In this document: positions 46,494 through 55,670 of the stretch, piece after piece
Layout: every line of letters begins with the position of its first letter
Numbering within the stretch: the stretch's first letter is position 1
Assembly (NCBI RefSeq): GCF_034043675.1
Contig: NZ_JAXCLA010000001.1
Location: 434,001 to 498,000 of the forward strand
Length of the DNA: 64,000 nucleotides
Origin: KK5 sp034043675
GTDB lineage: Bacteria > Pseudomonadota > Gammaproteobacteria > Burkholderiales > Burkholderiaceae_C
Direction: 5' to 3'
Notes under the pieces: generated by a model
Database searches by the model: none
Seen by the model: the letters and a program-made list of their open reading frames with translations, nothing else
Told to the model about the DNA's origin: nothing
Made by a program: the position numbers and the translations under genes

Positions 46494-46697
46494 TCAGTGA
46501 ATGTTGCAGCCCTCACGACTGCGGGCGGCATCCGCGCTCGGCAGGCCATCACCACGCACCGCCGCCACAAAGATGGCCAGTGGCGTAAACGAAAGCGCCC
46601 GGCGGAACTCCTGCTCGATCGCAGCCCAGATGCCCGACGAGGGCTGGCGCGCATGGGAGACACGCAGGCCGGTGTTCTGTGCAGGAAGGGTCTTCAT
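46494..46697 (-). CDS. Small protein divergent from lysR
   Basis: Predicted 67-residue protein, PSSGIWAAIEQEFRRALSFT then PLAIFVAAVRGDGLP. No family recognised. GAGGAG lies nine bases before the ATG on the minus strand, which supports translation. It is divergent from the LysR-type gene with 130 bp between starts and may be its target. An amphipathic helix followed by a short hydrophobic stretch is visible. Confidence 0.5.
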   Translation of the reverse strand: MKTLPAQNTGLRVSHARQPSSGIWAAIEQEFRRALSFTPLAIFVAAVRGDGLPSADAARSREGCNIH

Positions 46698-46780
46698 GAT
46701 GAGCTACTCCTCGTTTCGTTGACGTAGGTTCATCCTCATCCAGGCTTGTATCGGGGTAAAGCGATCTTTATTGCCAGTTA

Positions 46781-46799
46781 AATGCAAAACTATTGCATT
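46781..46799. promoter_or_regulatory. Palindrome in the lysR upstream region
   Basis: AATGCAA-N5-TTGCATT, an interrupted perfect inverted repeat 29 bp before the lysR ATG, in the small AT-rich gap between lysR and the divergent small ORF. Placement and symmetry fit an autoregulatory LysR-type site. Confidence 0.55.
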
Positions 46800-46827
46800 C
46801 AATGGTGGAGCGCGCCACGATGCGGCC

Positions 46828-47757
46828 ATGGACATCACCCTGGCTCGCACCTTCCTCGGCATCGTGGCGGCGGGGAGCTTCATCCGCGCGGCCGAGAACC
46901 TTCACGTCACGCAGACAGCCGTCAGCGCGCGGGTGCGCACCTTGGAGGATCTGCTCGGCGCCAAGCTCTTCGTGCGCAACAAGGCCGGCGCCTCGCTGAC
47001 GCCCGCCGGCGAGCAGTTCCGGCAGTACGCCTCGATGCTGGTGCAGGTCTGGGAGCGCGCGCGCAACCAAGTCGCCGTGCCGGCGGGGCGGCAGTACGTG
47101 CTGACGATGGGCTGCGAGCAGAGCCTGTGGGATCCGCTGCTGCTGGACTGGCTGCTGTGGATGCGTACCGCGGCGCCGCAACTGGCGCTGCGCACCGAGG
47201 TGGGCGAGCCGTCCGACCTGATCGACCGGGTCGCCTCCGGCATGCTGGACATGGCCGTGGTCTACGCGCCGCAGCAGCGCCCCGGCCTGCGGATCGAGCT
47301 GCTCATCGAAGAGAAGCTCGTGCTGGTCACCACCCGCAAGCGCGGGCAGAAGCTGGATCCGGCGGACTACATCTACGTGGACTGGGGTCCGGAATTCGCT
47401 GCGCAGCACAGCCTCGCCTTTCCGGAGCTCAGCCAGCCCGCCGTCAGCGCCGGGCTCGGGCCACTGGGCCGGGAGTACGTGCTGGCCGCGGGCGGCTCCG
47501 GCTACTTCCGACTGGCCGTCGTGCAGCAGCACCTGGAGAGCGGCCGCCTGCGCCGCGTCCGCGGCGCGCCGGAGTTCCTCTATCCCGCCTACGCGGTCTT
47601 CGCCGAGGGCGCGGACCTGTCCACCATCAAGCCGGCGCTGGAGGGCCTGCGGCACGCCACCGGCACGCTGCAGCTCACCACAGCAGCGCCAGTAGTGCCG
47701 ACAGCTGAGCCTCCGCGGAGCGGTGGTGTTCGATCGCGTCGTTCACCAGCTCGGTGA
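46828..47757 (+). CDS. LysR-family transcriptional regulator
   Basis: Predicted 309-residue regulator. The winged helix-turn-helix opens with MDITLARTFLGIVAAGSFIR and AAENLHVTQTAVSARVRTLE, and the substrate-binding domain runs to about residue 290 (RQYVLTMGCEQSLWDPLLL, EEKLVLVTTRKRG, YVLAAGGSGYFRL). The last 25 residues are Pro/Arg-rich and read through the 3' end of the converging caspase-type gene, an 83-bp antisense overlap. Ligand and targets unknown. Confidence 0.85.
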   Translation: MDITLARTFLGIVAAGSFIRAAENLHVTQTAVSARVRTLEDLLGAKLFVRNKAGASLTPAGEQFRQYASMLVQVWERARNQVAVPAGRQYVLTMGCEQSLWDPLLLDWLLWMRTAAPQLALRTEVGEPSDLIDRVASGMLDMAVVYAPQQRPGLRIELLIEEKLVLVTTRKRGQKLDPADYIYVDWGPEFAAQHSLAFPELSQPAVSAGLGPLGREYVLAAGGSGYFRLAVVQQHLESGRLRRVRGAPEFLYPAYAVFAEGADLSTIKPALEGLRHATGTLQLTTAAPVVPTAEPPRSGGVRSRRSPAR

Positions 47758-50700
47758 GCCCAGCACGCATCGCATCGTCCTGCACAGGCAGGCGTTCGCG
47801 CAGCGCCGGCATCATCACCGGCTCACGCTGCTGCAGAACTTGCGCGACCATCACCGCCAGCGCGGCCTGGAGCGCATCGGTTTCGTCCCCTGAAGCGAGG
47901 CCCACGATCGTGGCAAGCGCTTCCAGCCGCGGCGCGTCGGTGTCGCGCCAGGCGGCGCGCAGACGCCCGCTCATCGTGTCGGGCTTCTGCAGCGCCTGGA
48001 AGGCCAGGTCCTGTTCACCGCGCCGCGTCAGTTCGAGGATCGCGGCGAAGGCGGTGGCGCGCGCATCGCCCTCGGCGCTGTAGGCCCGCAGTTTCTCCTG
48101 CACTTCGGGGCGTTGCAGTTCGGGATGGCGCGCCAAGTACTCCTGCGGGGCCTCGCTGCGCAGCCATTCGCTCACCTCGATATTGAGCATCATCGGCGCG
48201 TAGGCGGCATCGACGCCGTCGCGCCGAGCGTCGGCGAGCAGTCGCAGATGCAGGTCGATCACTTCGCGGCGCTCGGGTGAATCGGCAAATTCCTCAAGCA
48301 CGATGTCGGCCAGCGGGTCCAGCAGCAGAGGATGCGTGCGCAGGTACTCGCGGGAGAGCACCCAGGTCGGCACGTTCCACCAGCCGATCACGGCCCACTC
48401 GACAGCCTCCGGCACCAGCAGCCAGTCGGGCAACTCAGCGCCCTGCTCGCGCCAGGCTCGATCGAAATTCGCCGGGTCGATCTGGCGATGTGAACGGGCA
48501 GCATCGCGCACGATGCGCAGCTCTGCCGGTTCCACCTGTCCCAGCGCTTCGAGCACCGTCTGCACGGTCAGCCCAATCTCGTCAGCCGGGCGGTTCCGCA
48601 TCAGCGCGATGCGACGCTGCAGCTTCGGGTGCTCGTTCAGCGCCGCGAGCGTGTCGTCCCACAGATCGGCCCCCCCGGTGTTGAGCGCGGCGGCGAGCGG
48701 CCCGATGTTGGCATCCGACGCTAGCGCAGCATCGCAGAGCGTCTGCAGCACCTCACGAAGGATCTGCAGTCCTTCCTCGGCAGCACCGGTGCCGCGAAGT
48801 GCGCGGCCGAGCGCGACGCGCGTCGCCCATCGCGTCGCCTCGGTGAAGGGCGTCTGCATGGCAAGCTCGATCAGCCGGGCGCCCTCGCGCGCATGCACCA
48901 GTCCCTCGGCGAACTCCCCTGCGTTGACGAGGATCTGCGCGAGCCCCGCATGGGCGTTGGCGAGCAGGCCGGCAATCAGCGCCGGATGGGCGGGCGCGTC
49001 GTCCAGGGCCGTAATCGCGCTCCTGAACAGATCGCCGATATCCCCGGGCTCGCCGCCAAACTGCAGCTGCGCGTTGGCAAGGTTGATCCGCGCCGCTGCA
49101 ACGCTGAGCCGCACCTGCGGCACGTCGGGCAGGGTCGCGGCCAGCCGCAGCACCTCACGCGAGCATTCGGCCGACTCCCCGGTACGCTGGCCGAGCAGGC
49201 GCCCGGCCTGGTCCACCAGATTGCCGAGCAGCATCAGGCCGATCGCTGGCGTATCGGTATCGAGTTCGCGCAGCACGCCGATCGCTTCCTCGCGAATGTC
49301 GGTGTCGCGCTCGTTGCCCGAAGCCATCAGCAGTGCGGCGAGACGGCCCAGCGCACTGGCCAGCACCAGGCGCTGCGCCTGCCCGCCACCGCTGCCGCGC
49401 CGCAGCAGCGTGACGGCCTCCTGCTGCAGCTCAGTGGTCTGCGGCAGGTCCTGCAGCGTTCCAGTGAGCAGGTCGTTGAGCCGGTAGGCCGTCGCGGCGT
49501 CCAGCACCTGGCCTAGCGTCATGCCGACGATCAGGTTGTCCGCCGGCAGGCAGCGCAGCGCGGCGATCGGCTCCTTCAGCTCCTGCGCCGCAGCATCGAC
49601 AGCGCCGCCGGCCGCCACCAGGGCCGCGCGCAACATCGCCGCGTCAGCGAACAGAATCCCATAGTCCACCACGGTCGACGCGTTCGCGCGGGTCAAGTCG
49701 AGTGCCAGGTCGATCAGCTCCGGCACTTCCGCAATCGCCTGCGCACTGGCAAGGCCCCGCGATGCGTTGACGCCGTGCAAGCGGGCCAATGCGACAAGCG
49801 CCTTGGCGGTCATCAGGTCGCCCAGGTCGCCGCGCCGGCCGCTGCGGCGGAATTCGTCCAGCACGCGCTGCCCCGGTTCGGTATCGAAGGCATCCAATGG
49901 CCCCGGCCTCGCCATCGCGGCCTGCTGCGCCAGCAGGTAGGCCAGGGTCGAGCAGACCTCCAGGAACATCAGCGGTGAGTTCGTCAGCGCATCATGCGCG
50001 TCGGCGATATCCAAGGCCACGCGCGCATGGCGCTCGCCTTCCGCGACATCACCCGACAGCTGCGCAGCCCGCGATGCCGTGGTCCGCGCAGTGACGCGGC
50101 GCACCCAGGCCTCATCGTCCTCATCCTCAGGGTAGGGCAGGTCGAGCGCGATGGCCTCATCCGCAAGCCGTCTGGCGGTCTCGTAGCGGCCATCGCGCAC
50201 CAGCGCAACGGCCTTGGTGAGCAAGGCGCTGGCCAGCGTCGACCGGCCCTGCGGCTCGTCGCGCAGCGAACGGGCCAGCTCGGTGGCCTCGTCCGCGGCA
50301 CTGTCCGCGCCCTGCTCGTCACCGACCATCGAACGCGCCAGCGAGAGCTGGAACAGCGACAAGGTCAGCCGCCGGGGATCGCCCAGTTCGCGCCGCACCT
50401 TCACGGCCTGCTCGTGGCAGTGCAATGCTTCCTCGATCCGCACCTCGGTACCTGCGATGGCGCCAGCCAGGTCATTAGCTGCCGCCAGATCCGGCAGGAA
50501 GGCGTCACGATCCCGCTCGACCAGCCGCTCAAGATGCTGCAGCCCCGGCGCGCCGGCGTCAGCGAAATGGCGCCACGCGAAACGCCAGAGGTAGGTATGC
50601 CGCTGCGGCGCATGGCCCTCGTCCAACCACTGCTCGTAGACCTCGTCGATGGCCTGGGCCACCAGCACCTCCTCGCTGCGTTCAGCCGTGCCCTGGGGCA

Positions 50701-52546
50701 ACCGTGCCAGATAGTCGGAAAGCTGGCGGTGCGCCAGTCGGTACACCGGCTGCCCGCCCTCCGAGCTGGCGATGACGTGACGCCCCAGCGCCCCAAGCGC
50801 CGCGTAGGCGGCATCGCGCCCATACACGGTGCCACTCGGAGACAGCGCGGTCGCGACCGCGGGCCAGACGTCGTCGGCCGGAAAGCCGCTGCCATGCGCA
50901 GCGGCGAGCGCCCGTAGCAGCTCGCGCGCCGCACCGGGGTGCGGGCGGCCGTCGATCTCGATCACCACGCCGCCGAGGTCGCGCTCCAGCGCGCTTTCGA
51001 CCGTGCCCGCCAGTCGCAGCCGCCAGTCCTGCGAATCAGTGTCGACGGGCTGGTCGCGCAGCTGCGAGGTGAGCAGCCGAGCGAGCAGGAAAGGCGCCGC
51101 GGCCGCCGGCGCTGCCTCACCGCGGGCGATCTCGTCGGCGACCCGTTCGGGGTCCATCTTCGGGTCCACGCCGGCCAGGCGGCGCAGCACGTAGCGGCGC
51201 ACATCGCGCAAGGTGCCACCGGGGTCCTCGCCAAGGTCGATGCGTTCCTCCGGGCCGCCCAGGATCGCTACCAGCGAGGAGTTCTCCAGGGGCAGGTCGC
51301 GCGTCGCGACGATCACGCGCGCCTCGCGCGCGAGCGGCAGCAGCAGCTCGTCGACCAGCGGCTGGCTCATCTGCAGCGCCTCGTCGAGACCGTCGACAAC
51401 CACCGCCAGCGGCCGCCCCGCGAGCCGGCGCTTGCGCGCCGCGCCCAGCACGCCGAAGCTGCCGGTGGCCGGGTCGACGCCGAGCTGGCGCGCCAGCTCC
51501 TCGGCCGCGCTATCCACCGTCGCGCCGCGCGCCTGGATCTGCGCCTGGATGCTCCCCTCGCCCGGATCGAGCGCCGCCGGCACCGCTTCCGACTGCAGCA
51601 GGCGCGCACGCTCCGCCGGTGCCGACAAGTCCGCGAGGCGCCCTACCAGCGCCGACTTGCCGCAACCCGGCGGCCCCGTGACGACAAAAAGGCCGGGCTT
51701 GGCGAGCGCAAGCCAGCCGACCAGGCGCTCCAGCGCGGCTTCACGCCCGGTGAAGAAACGCTGGTCGCCGGCTCCTTCGCCGGCACGCAGCGCGTGCAGC
51801 AGGTCCTCGACGGGCTGGTCTGGCAGGTCCGGCTTGAACAGCGGGTTGCGCACGAAGTCGCCGTCGAGCCCACCGCCCAGGAAGCGGGTGGGCGTCTGGC
51901 GCGGCTCGTCCCATTCGTTCAGCAGCGTTTCCAGCAGGTCGTTGCCGCGGATGTAGGGGCGGTTGGCCACCCACCAACCCGCCACGTCCTTGTTGCCCTT
52001 GGTCGGCCCCACGCTCAGCAGCCGCTGCATGACGCGCGAGAGCGCGCCGCTGCGCGCCGGCTCGTCACCCAGGCTCGCGGCGATCACGGCGAACCAGGCC
52101 GAGCCCGGGTCGCGGCGACCCGCACTCACGGCACTGGCCACACGTGCCGCATCGATCACGCCGCGGCCCGCGAAGCAGGTGTCGATGAGCACCAGCACCC
52201 GGCGCGCGCCGGTGCGTGCTGCCCATTCGCCGAGGTCGCTGGCCCGCGCCACGTCGACGTCGAAGCCGCCGCTGGTGCCTTGCAGGCGCAGTTCGTTGTT
52301 GGCGTCGACGAGGCCATGCCCCGTCCAGGACAGGATCAGCACGCCATCGTGGGAATCGGCGCGCGGCAGGTGCTGGGCCACGGCAGTCGTCAGCGGCCCG
52401 GCCTCCAGGTCGGCCAGCAACAAGGGCGCGAAACCGCGTTCCTCCAGCACATCCGCCAGTGCCTGCGCATCCGGGACAGCGCGTTCCAGCGCCACCAGTT
52501 CGCGGTAAGCGCCGTTCGCGATCGCGATGAGGCGAGCACTGCTCAT
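47675..52546 (-). CDS. Caspase-STAND NTPase-helical repeat protein (NLR-like)
   Basis: Predicted 1623-residue protein. Residues 1-200 form a caspase/metacaspase-type (peptidase C14) domain with the catalytic dyad in LSWTGHG (His77) and VLIDTCFAG (Cys124). Residues about 260-600 form a STAND-type NTPase: RFFTGREAALERLVGWL leads into VVTGPPGCGKS (Walker A 291-298), and AVVVDGLDEA (381-390) is Walker B. The remaining thousand residues are TPR-like helical repeats (HCHEQAVKVRRELGDPRRLT, LASALLTKAVALVRDGRYET). Protease effector, nucleotide switch and repeat sensor is the layout of bacterial NLR-like defence and programmed-death proteins. Its ATG overlaps the stop of the LCAT-like gene, so the two are co-translated. 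The trigger and target are unknown. Confidence 0.85.
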   Translation of the reverse strand: MSSARLIAIANGAYRELVALERAVPDAQALADVLEERGFAPLLLADLEAGPLTTAVAQHLPRADSHDGVLILSWTGHGLVDANNELRLQGTSGGFDVDVARASDLGEWAARTGARRVLVLIDTCFAGRGVIDAARVASAVSAGRRDPGSAWFAVIAASLGDEPARSGALSRVMQRLLSVGPTKGNKDVAGWWVANRPYIRGNDLLETLLNEWDEPRQTPTRFLGGGLDGDFVRNPLFKPDLPDQPVEDLLHALRAGEGAGDQRFFTGREAALERLVGWLALAKPGLFVVTGPPGCGKSALVGRLADLSAPAERARLLQSEAVPAALDPGEGSIQAQIQARGATVDSAAEELARQLGVDPATGSFGVLGAARKRRLAGRPLAVVVDGLDEALQMSQPLVDELLLPLAREARVIVATRDLPLENSSLVAILGGPEERIDLGEDPGGTLRDVRRYVLRRLAGVDPKMDPERVADEIARGEAAPAAAAPFLLARLLTSQLRDQPVDTDSQDWRLRLAGTVESALERDLGGVVIEIDGRPHPGAARELLRALAAAHGSGFPADDVWPAVATALSPSGTVYGRDAAYAALGALGRHVIASSEGGQPVYRLAHRQLSDYLARLPQGTAERSEEVLVAQAIDEVYEQWLDEGHAPQRHTYLWRFAWRHFADAGAPGLQHLERLVERDRDAFLPDLAAANDLAGAIAGTEVRIEEALHCHEQAVKVRRELGDPRRLTLSLFQLSLARSMVGDEQGADSAADEATELARSLRDEPQGRSTLASALLTKAVALVRDGRYETARRLADEAIALDLPYPEDEDDEAWVRRVTARTTASRAAQLSGDVAEGERHARVALDIADAHDALTNSPLMFLEVCSTLAYLLAQQAAMARPGPLDAFDTEPGQRVLDEFRRSGRRGDLGDLMTAKALVALARLHGVNASRGLASAQAIAEVPELIDLALDLTRANASTVVDYGILFADAAMLRAALVAAGGAVDAAAQELKEPIAALRCLPADNLIVGMTLGQVLDAATAYRLNDLLTGTLQDLPQTTELQQEAVTLLRRGSGGGQAQRLVLASALGRLAALLMASGNERDTDIREEAIGVLRELDTDTPAIGLMLLGNLVDQAGRLLGQRTGESAECSREVLRLAATLPDVPQVRLSVAAARINLANAQLQFGGEPGDIGDLFRSAITALDDAPAHPALIAGLLANAHAGLAQILVNAGEFAEGLVHAREGARLIELAMQTPFTEATRWATRVALGRALRGTGAAEEGLQILREVLQTLCDAALASDANIGPLAAALNTGGADLWDDTLAALNEHPKLQRRIALMRNRPADEIGLTVQTVLEALGQVEPAELRIVRDAARSHRQIDPANFDRAWREQGAELPDWLLVPEAVEWAVIGWWNVPTWVLSREYLRTHPLLLDPLADIVLEEFADSPERREVIDLHLRLLADARRDGVDAAYAPMMLNIEVSEWLRSEAPQEYLARHPELQRPEVQEKLRAYSAEGDARATAFAAILELTRRGEQDLAFQALQKPDTMSGRLRAAWRDTDAPRLEALATIVGLASGDETDALQAALAVMVAQVLQQREPVMMPALRERLPVQDDAMRAGLTELVNDAIEHHRSAEAQLSALLALLW

Positions 52547-53916
52547 GGCGCCAGCACCAGGAAGGGCTTGCTCACCGGCGGCGGCGCGCCTGGCCCGCTG
52601 GCAGCGACCAAGGCGCGGTAGCCGCCTTCGCGCAAGGGACCGAAATCGAAACGGTCGTCGCGCGGCAGCGGCATGGCAGGCCCGAGCGCCTGGCCGGCCT
52701 CGTCCTGCAAGGTGACCGTCAAGCGCCGGTCGCCAGCGTCCACGACTTCCAGCGCCGGTGCGTCACCCTGGCTCCAGACCTCCTCCATCGCCACGCCGAA
52801 ACCCGGCGCGGCCCTGGCCGACTGCCACACGAGGTCCTCGCGCGTCAGGATGCCGTCGACCAGATCCAGCAGCGCGGGCGCCACCTGCAGCTCTCCATGC
52901 TGGCCGGCGAGTTCGTGAACTTCCCGGTCGTGATGGGCCAGCGGCTGCGCGGCCAGTCGCGGCACCGTGCCGTCGCCGCCCTGGTTCTTGCCCGGCTCGA
53001 TCTCCAGCAGCGGCTCGATCCGCTCGCCGAGCACGCGCGCGGTGGTCGCCGTCGGCTGGCGGATGCCGACGACCTTGTGCAGCGCGTAGGCCGGGTCTTC
53101 GTTCTTGTTGACTGCCATGTGGAAGTCGCAGGCGTCCTTCCACATCGCAGCGTCGAGGCCCAGGCCACCGGCCGCGCCGATGCCCACGCGAGGCCCGGTG
53201 CTCGGGACGATGCAGTCGTACTGCGGCAGCAATTGGTACAGCGAAGGCAGGCTGCGCGCCAGCGCGCTGAGCGACAGGCGCAGCGGCCCGAAGCGCGGCT
53301 CCAGGCCGTTCACCAATGCCGTCAGCGCCTTCAGCGCGCCGCGGTGCGGCGTGCCCATCGTGACGATCGCGCGGATGAAGTCGGCGCCGCCCTCGCGCTC
53401 GGCGAACCAGCGCGCCACCAGCCCACCCATCGAATGGCACAGCAGCACCAGCTTCGCGTCGGCCATTCCCGGCTGATCGCGCCAGCGCTCTAGCGCGGGC
53501 AGCGCCACGTCGCGCAGGCGCTTGCCGTTGTAGCGGTTCGAGAGCCGCCAGTCGTAGGCGAAGGGGATCAGGTTCGGCATCACCCCGGGCTCATCGGGAT
53601 CCGCCTCGATCAGCTGGAAGTTCGGGCCGCGCAGGAAGTTCATCAGCCCTTCGTAGCCGGTCACCGGGCTCCAGAGGCCCGGGATCACGTGCAGGCTGCG
53701 CAGCAGGCCCGCCGGCCGCACGCCATCGGGCGCGGCGCCATCGCCGTGGTCGCGCGGCAGCACCAGCTCGCCGCTCCTCAGCGCCTTGATCGCAGCGGTG
53801 AGCCCGCCGGGCGAGACCGTCCAGAGGGGCCGCCCGTCGCGCGCGACCAGCTCGCTGCCCATGATGCCGGGCACCACCACGACCACATCCCGAACCAATG
53901 CCGTGTCGACAACCAT
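52543..53916 (-). CDS. LCAT/PGAP1-like alpha/beta hydrolase
   Basis: Predicted 457-residue lipase-like hydrolase of the lecithin:cholesterol acyltransferase type. It has the N-terminal PGIMGSEL oxyanion-type motif, nucleophile elbow LLCHSMGGLVARW (Ser162), IVTMGTPHRGALKALTALV, an acid-residue motif GGDGTVP and a candidate His in AGQHGEL. A C-terminal beta-sandwich-like part follows. No signal peptide, so it would act inside the cell, on lipids or acylated proteins. First gene of a coupled operon with the caspase-STAND protein. It could be a second effector arm or an activation substrate of the caspase. Confidence 0.85.
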   Translation of the reverse strand: MVVDTALVRDVVVVVPGIMGSELVARDGRPLWTVSPGGLTAAIKALRSGELVLPRDHGDGAAPDGVRPAGLLRSLHVIPGLWSPVTGYEGLMNFLRGPNFQLIEADPDEPGVMPNLIPFAYDWRLSNRYNGKRLRDVALPALERWRDQPGMADAKLVLLCHSMGGLVARWFAEREGGADFIRAIVTMGTPHRGALKALTALVNGLEPRFGPLRLSLSALARSLPSLYQLLPQYDCIVPSTGPRVGIGAAGGLGLDAAMWKDACDFHMAVNKNEDPAYALHKVVGIRQPTATTARVLGERIEPLLEIEPGKNQGGDGTVPRLAAQPLAHHDREVHELAGQHGELQVAPALLDLVDGILTREDLVWQSARAAPGFGVAMEEVWSQGDAPALEVVDAGDRRLTVTLQDEAGQALGPAMPLPRDDRFDFGPLREGGYRALVAASGPGAPPPVSKPFLVLAP

Positions 53917-54004
53917 CGCGGCCTCCGAATCGATGTCGCAGCATAGGTTCGCGCGCCGGGCGCGGCAATCGTGCCGGTTGCGGAAATCCGCTGGCGGAAC
54001 CTCG

Positions 54005-55102
54005 CTACTTCCCAGCCTCGCGCACGGCATCGCCCAGCCGTGCCAGATCGATCAACTCGATGCTGCCCGATTCGAAATTCGTCACCAGCAGGCTCTTCCC
54101 GTCACTGGTGATCCTGAGTTCGCGCGGAAAGCCACCGGCCGGGATGCTCACCATGCTCCCATCGAGGTGCGCCAGGTCGAGCACCGATATGGATTGAAGC
54201 TTCCCACCGCCGAAGCGATCGGAGTTCGCCACGAACAGGTGCGCACCGTCGACGGCAAGGCCGACCGGCGACTGGCCGATCGCCACGCTCGCCTGCAGCG
54301 CGTGATCGCGATCGTCAATCAGTCTGCCCGCATCGAAAACCTGCACCGGATTGCAGCCGGCCGGCACCTGGGCAGCGACGGCCTTGTCCGGCTCGCTGAT
54401 GGCGCGCGCGAGATCAACGACCATCAAGGCGCCCTGCGGGTGCGCGGAGCCCCGCCCTTCCGCGGCACAGCTGCGCTCGCCCGGCGCGACCTCGCTGGTG
54501 CTGTAAAGCCAACGCCCATCGGGCGAGAACGCCAGGCCGACCGGCGCACCGCCGGTGGGGATGTGCCCGATCGAGCGGACCGGCTTGCCGGCGCTCGCGG
54601 CGGCGAGATCGTAGACGCCCAGGCTGTTCGCACGCTCGTTGCTGACGAACAGCAGCCGATCGTCCGGGCTGAACGCCACATAGATGCTGCCCGCACCACG
54701 CCCCTCGTCGAGCAGGCCGACGAGGGGATGACCGGCGCCTGCCGCCAGCAGGCGCTCCACCGGCATCAGCGCCACGCCCTGCCCGTTAGCCGCGGCGAGC
54801 ACCGTGCCGTCGTGGCTGAGCGCCAGGCCGGTGAGTTGTCCGGGCACGGTCAGGGTGCGGGCAACGGACAGTGCACCATTCGCACGCGCCAGCACGGCGA
54901 TCTGGCTGCGCCCGTTCGGCGCCGTCAGCGACACGAAGATAGTGCAGCCATCCGCGCTCGGCACCGCGGCGAAAGGGTGTCCCGGCACATCGACCTGGAC
55001 GATGGCCGACGCCGCGGCCTGGTTGCAGTTCGGCGGCTCGGCCCTCGCAGAAACGCAGGCCCCTGCCAGGATGGCAAGACCGGCAATGACCGGGTGGAGC
55101 AT
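54005..55102 (-). CDS. Secreted beta-propeller (YncE-like) protein
   Basis: Predicted 365-residue protein with a signal peptide (GLAILAGACVSARA) and repeated propeller blades such as YVAFSPDDRLLFVSNERANS, GLAFSPDGRWLYSTSEVAP and ELRITSDGKSLLVTNFESGS. Related to YncE/cytochrome D1-type seven-bladed propellers. Function unknown; periplasmic. Upstream of the LCAT-like gene on the same strand with an 88-bp gap, so it may or may not share that transcript. Confidence 0.75.
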   Translation of the reverse strand: MLHPVIAGLAILAGACVSARAEPPNCNQAAASAIVQVDVPGHPFAAVPSADGCTIFVSLTAPNGRSQIAVLARANGALSVARTLTVPGQLTGLALSHDGTVLAAANGQGVALMPVERLLAAGAGHPLVGLLDEGRGAGSIYVAFSPDDRLLFVSNERANSLGVYDLAAASAGKPVRSIGHIPTGGAPVGLAFSPDGRWLYSTSEVAPGERSCAAEGRGSAHPQGALMVVDLARAISEPDKAVAAQVPAGCNPVQVFDAGRLIDDRDHALQASVAIGQSPVGLAVDGAHLFVANSDRFGGGKLQSISVLDLAHLDGSMVSIPAGGFPRELRITSDGKSLLVTNFESGSIELIDLARLGDAVREAGK

Positions 55103-55107
55103 GCCCT

Positions 55108-55524
55108 TCACTGCGCTTGCTTGGGCGGAATCGCTGCCGGATCCATCCAGAGCGCCGCCCACATATGACCATCGGGGTCGGCGAGGTCGCGGGTGTACAT
55201 GAAGCCCAGGTCGTCGACCGGGTTCACGTCGGCCGTCCCGCCGTGCGCCGCGGCAGCTTCGTTCATCGCGTCGACGGCGGCGCGGCTGTCCAGCGCGAGC
55301 GAGAGCATCAGCCCGGCCGAACCCGCTGCCGGGAACGGTCGCTGCGTGAAGGTGCGCCACTTGGCGTGCGTCACCAGCATCACGTAGATGGCCTCGCTCC
55401 ACACCATGCAGGCCCCACCGTCATCGCTGAAAGCGGGGTTCTTCTCGAAGCCCAGCGCCGTGTAGAAGGTGGTCGAGGCTGCGAGATCGGTGATCGGCAG
55501 GGTAATGAAGATCATCTTGCTCAT
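55108..55524 (-). CDS. VOC/glyoxalase-family protein
   Basis: Predicted 138-residue protein of the VOC superfamily in its PhnB/lactoylglutathione-lyase-like subgroup: MIFITLPITDLAASTTFYTA, LGFEKNP and a C-terminal DPDGHMWAALWMDP. AGGAG precedes the ATG at 55524. Substrate not assignable. Confidence 0.85.
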   Translation of the reverse strand: MSKMIFITLPITDLAASTTFYTALGFEKNPAFSDDGGACMVWSEAIYVMLVTHAKWRTFTQRPFPAAGSAGLMLSLALDSRAAVDAMNEAAAAHGGTADVNPVDDLGFMYTRDLADPDGHMWAALWMDPAAIPPKQAQ

Positions 55525-55670
55525 GGGGTGCTCCTGGTGCGTGTCCGGGTGGGTGAATGATGAATGAATGAGGGGCTCATCCGTCCACACGACGATCGGC
55601 CGCAGCCCGGATCGACAAGCGGTCCAAAGCTCCTGTAGTCTGCAGCCGTGTGCAGCTCCTGTCCCCGGCC

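Noticed and set aside
47675..47757. Overlap of lysR and the caspase gene as a fused or mis-assembled end
   Set aside because: Both frames end normally. The lysR tail is plausibly a short read-through extension, and convergent overlaps of this size occur in compact genomes.
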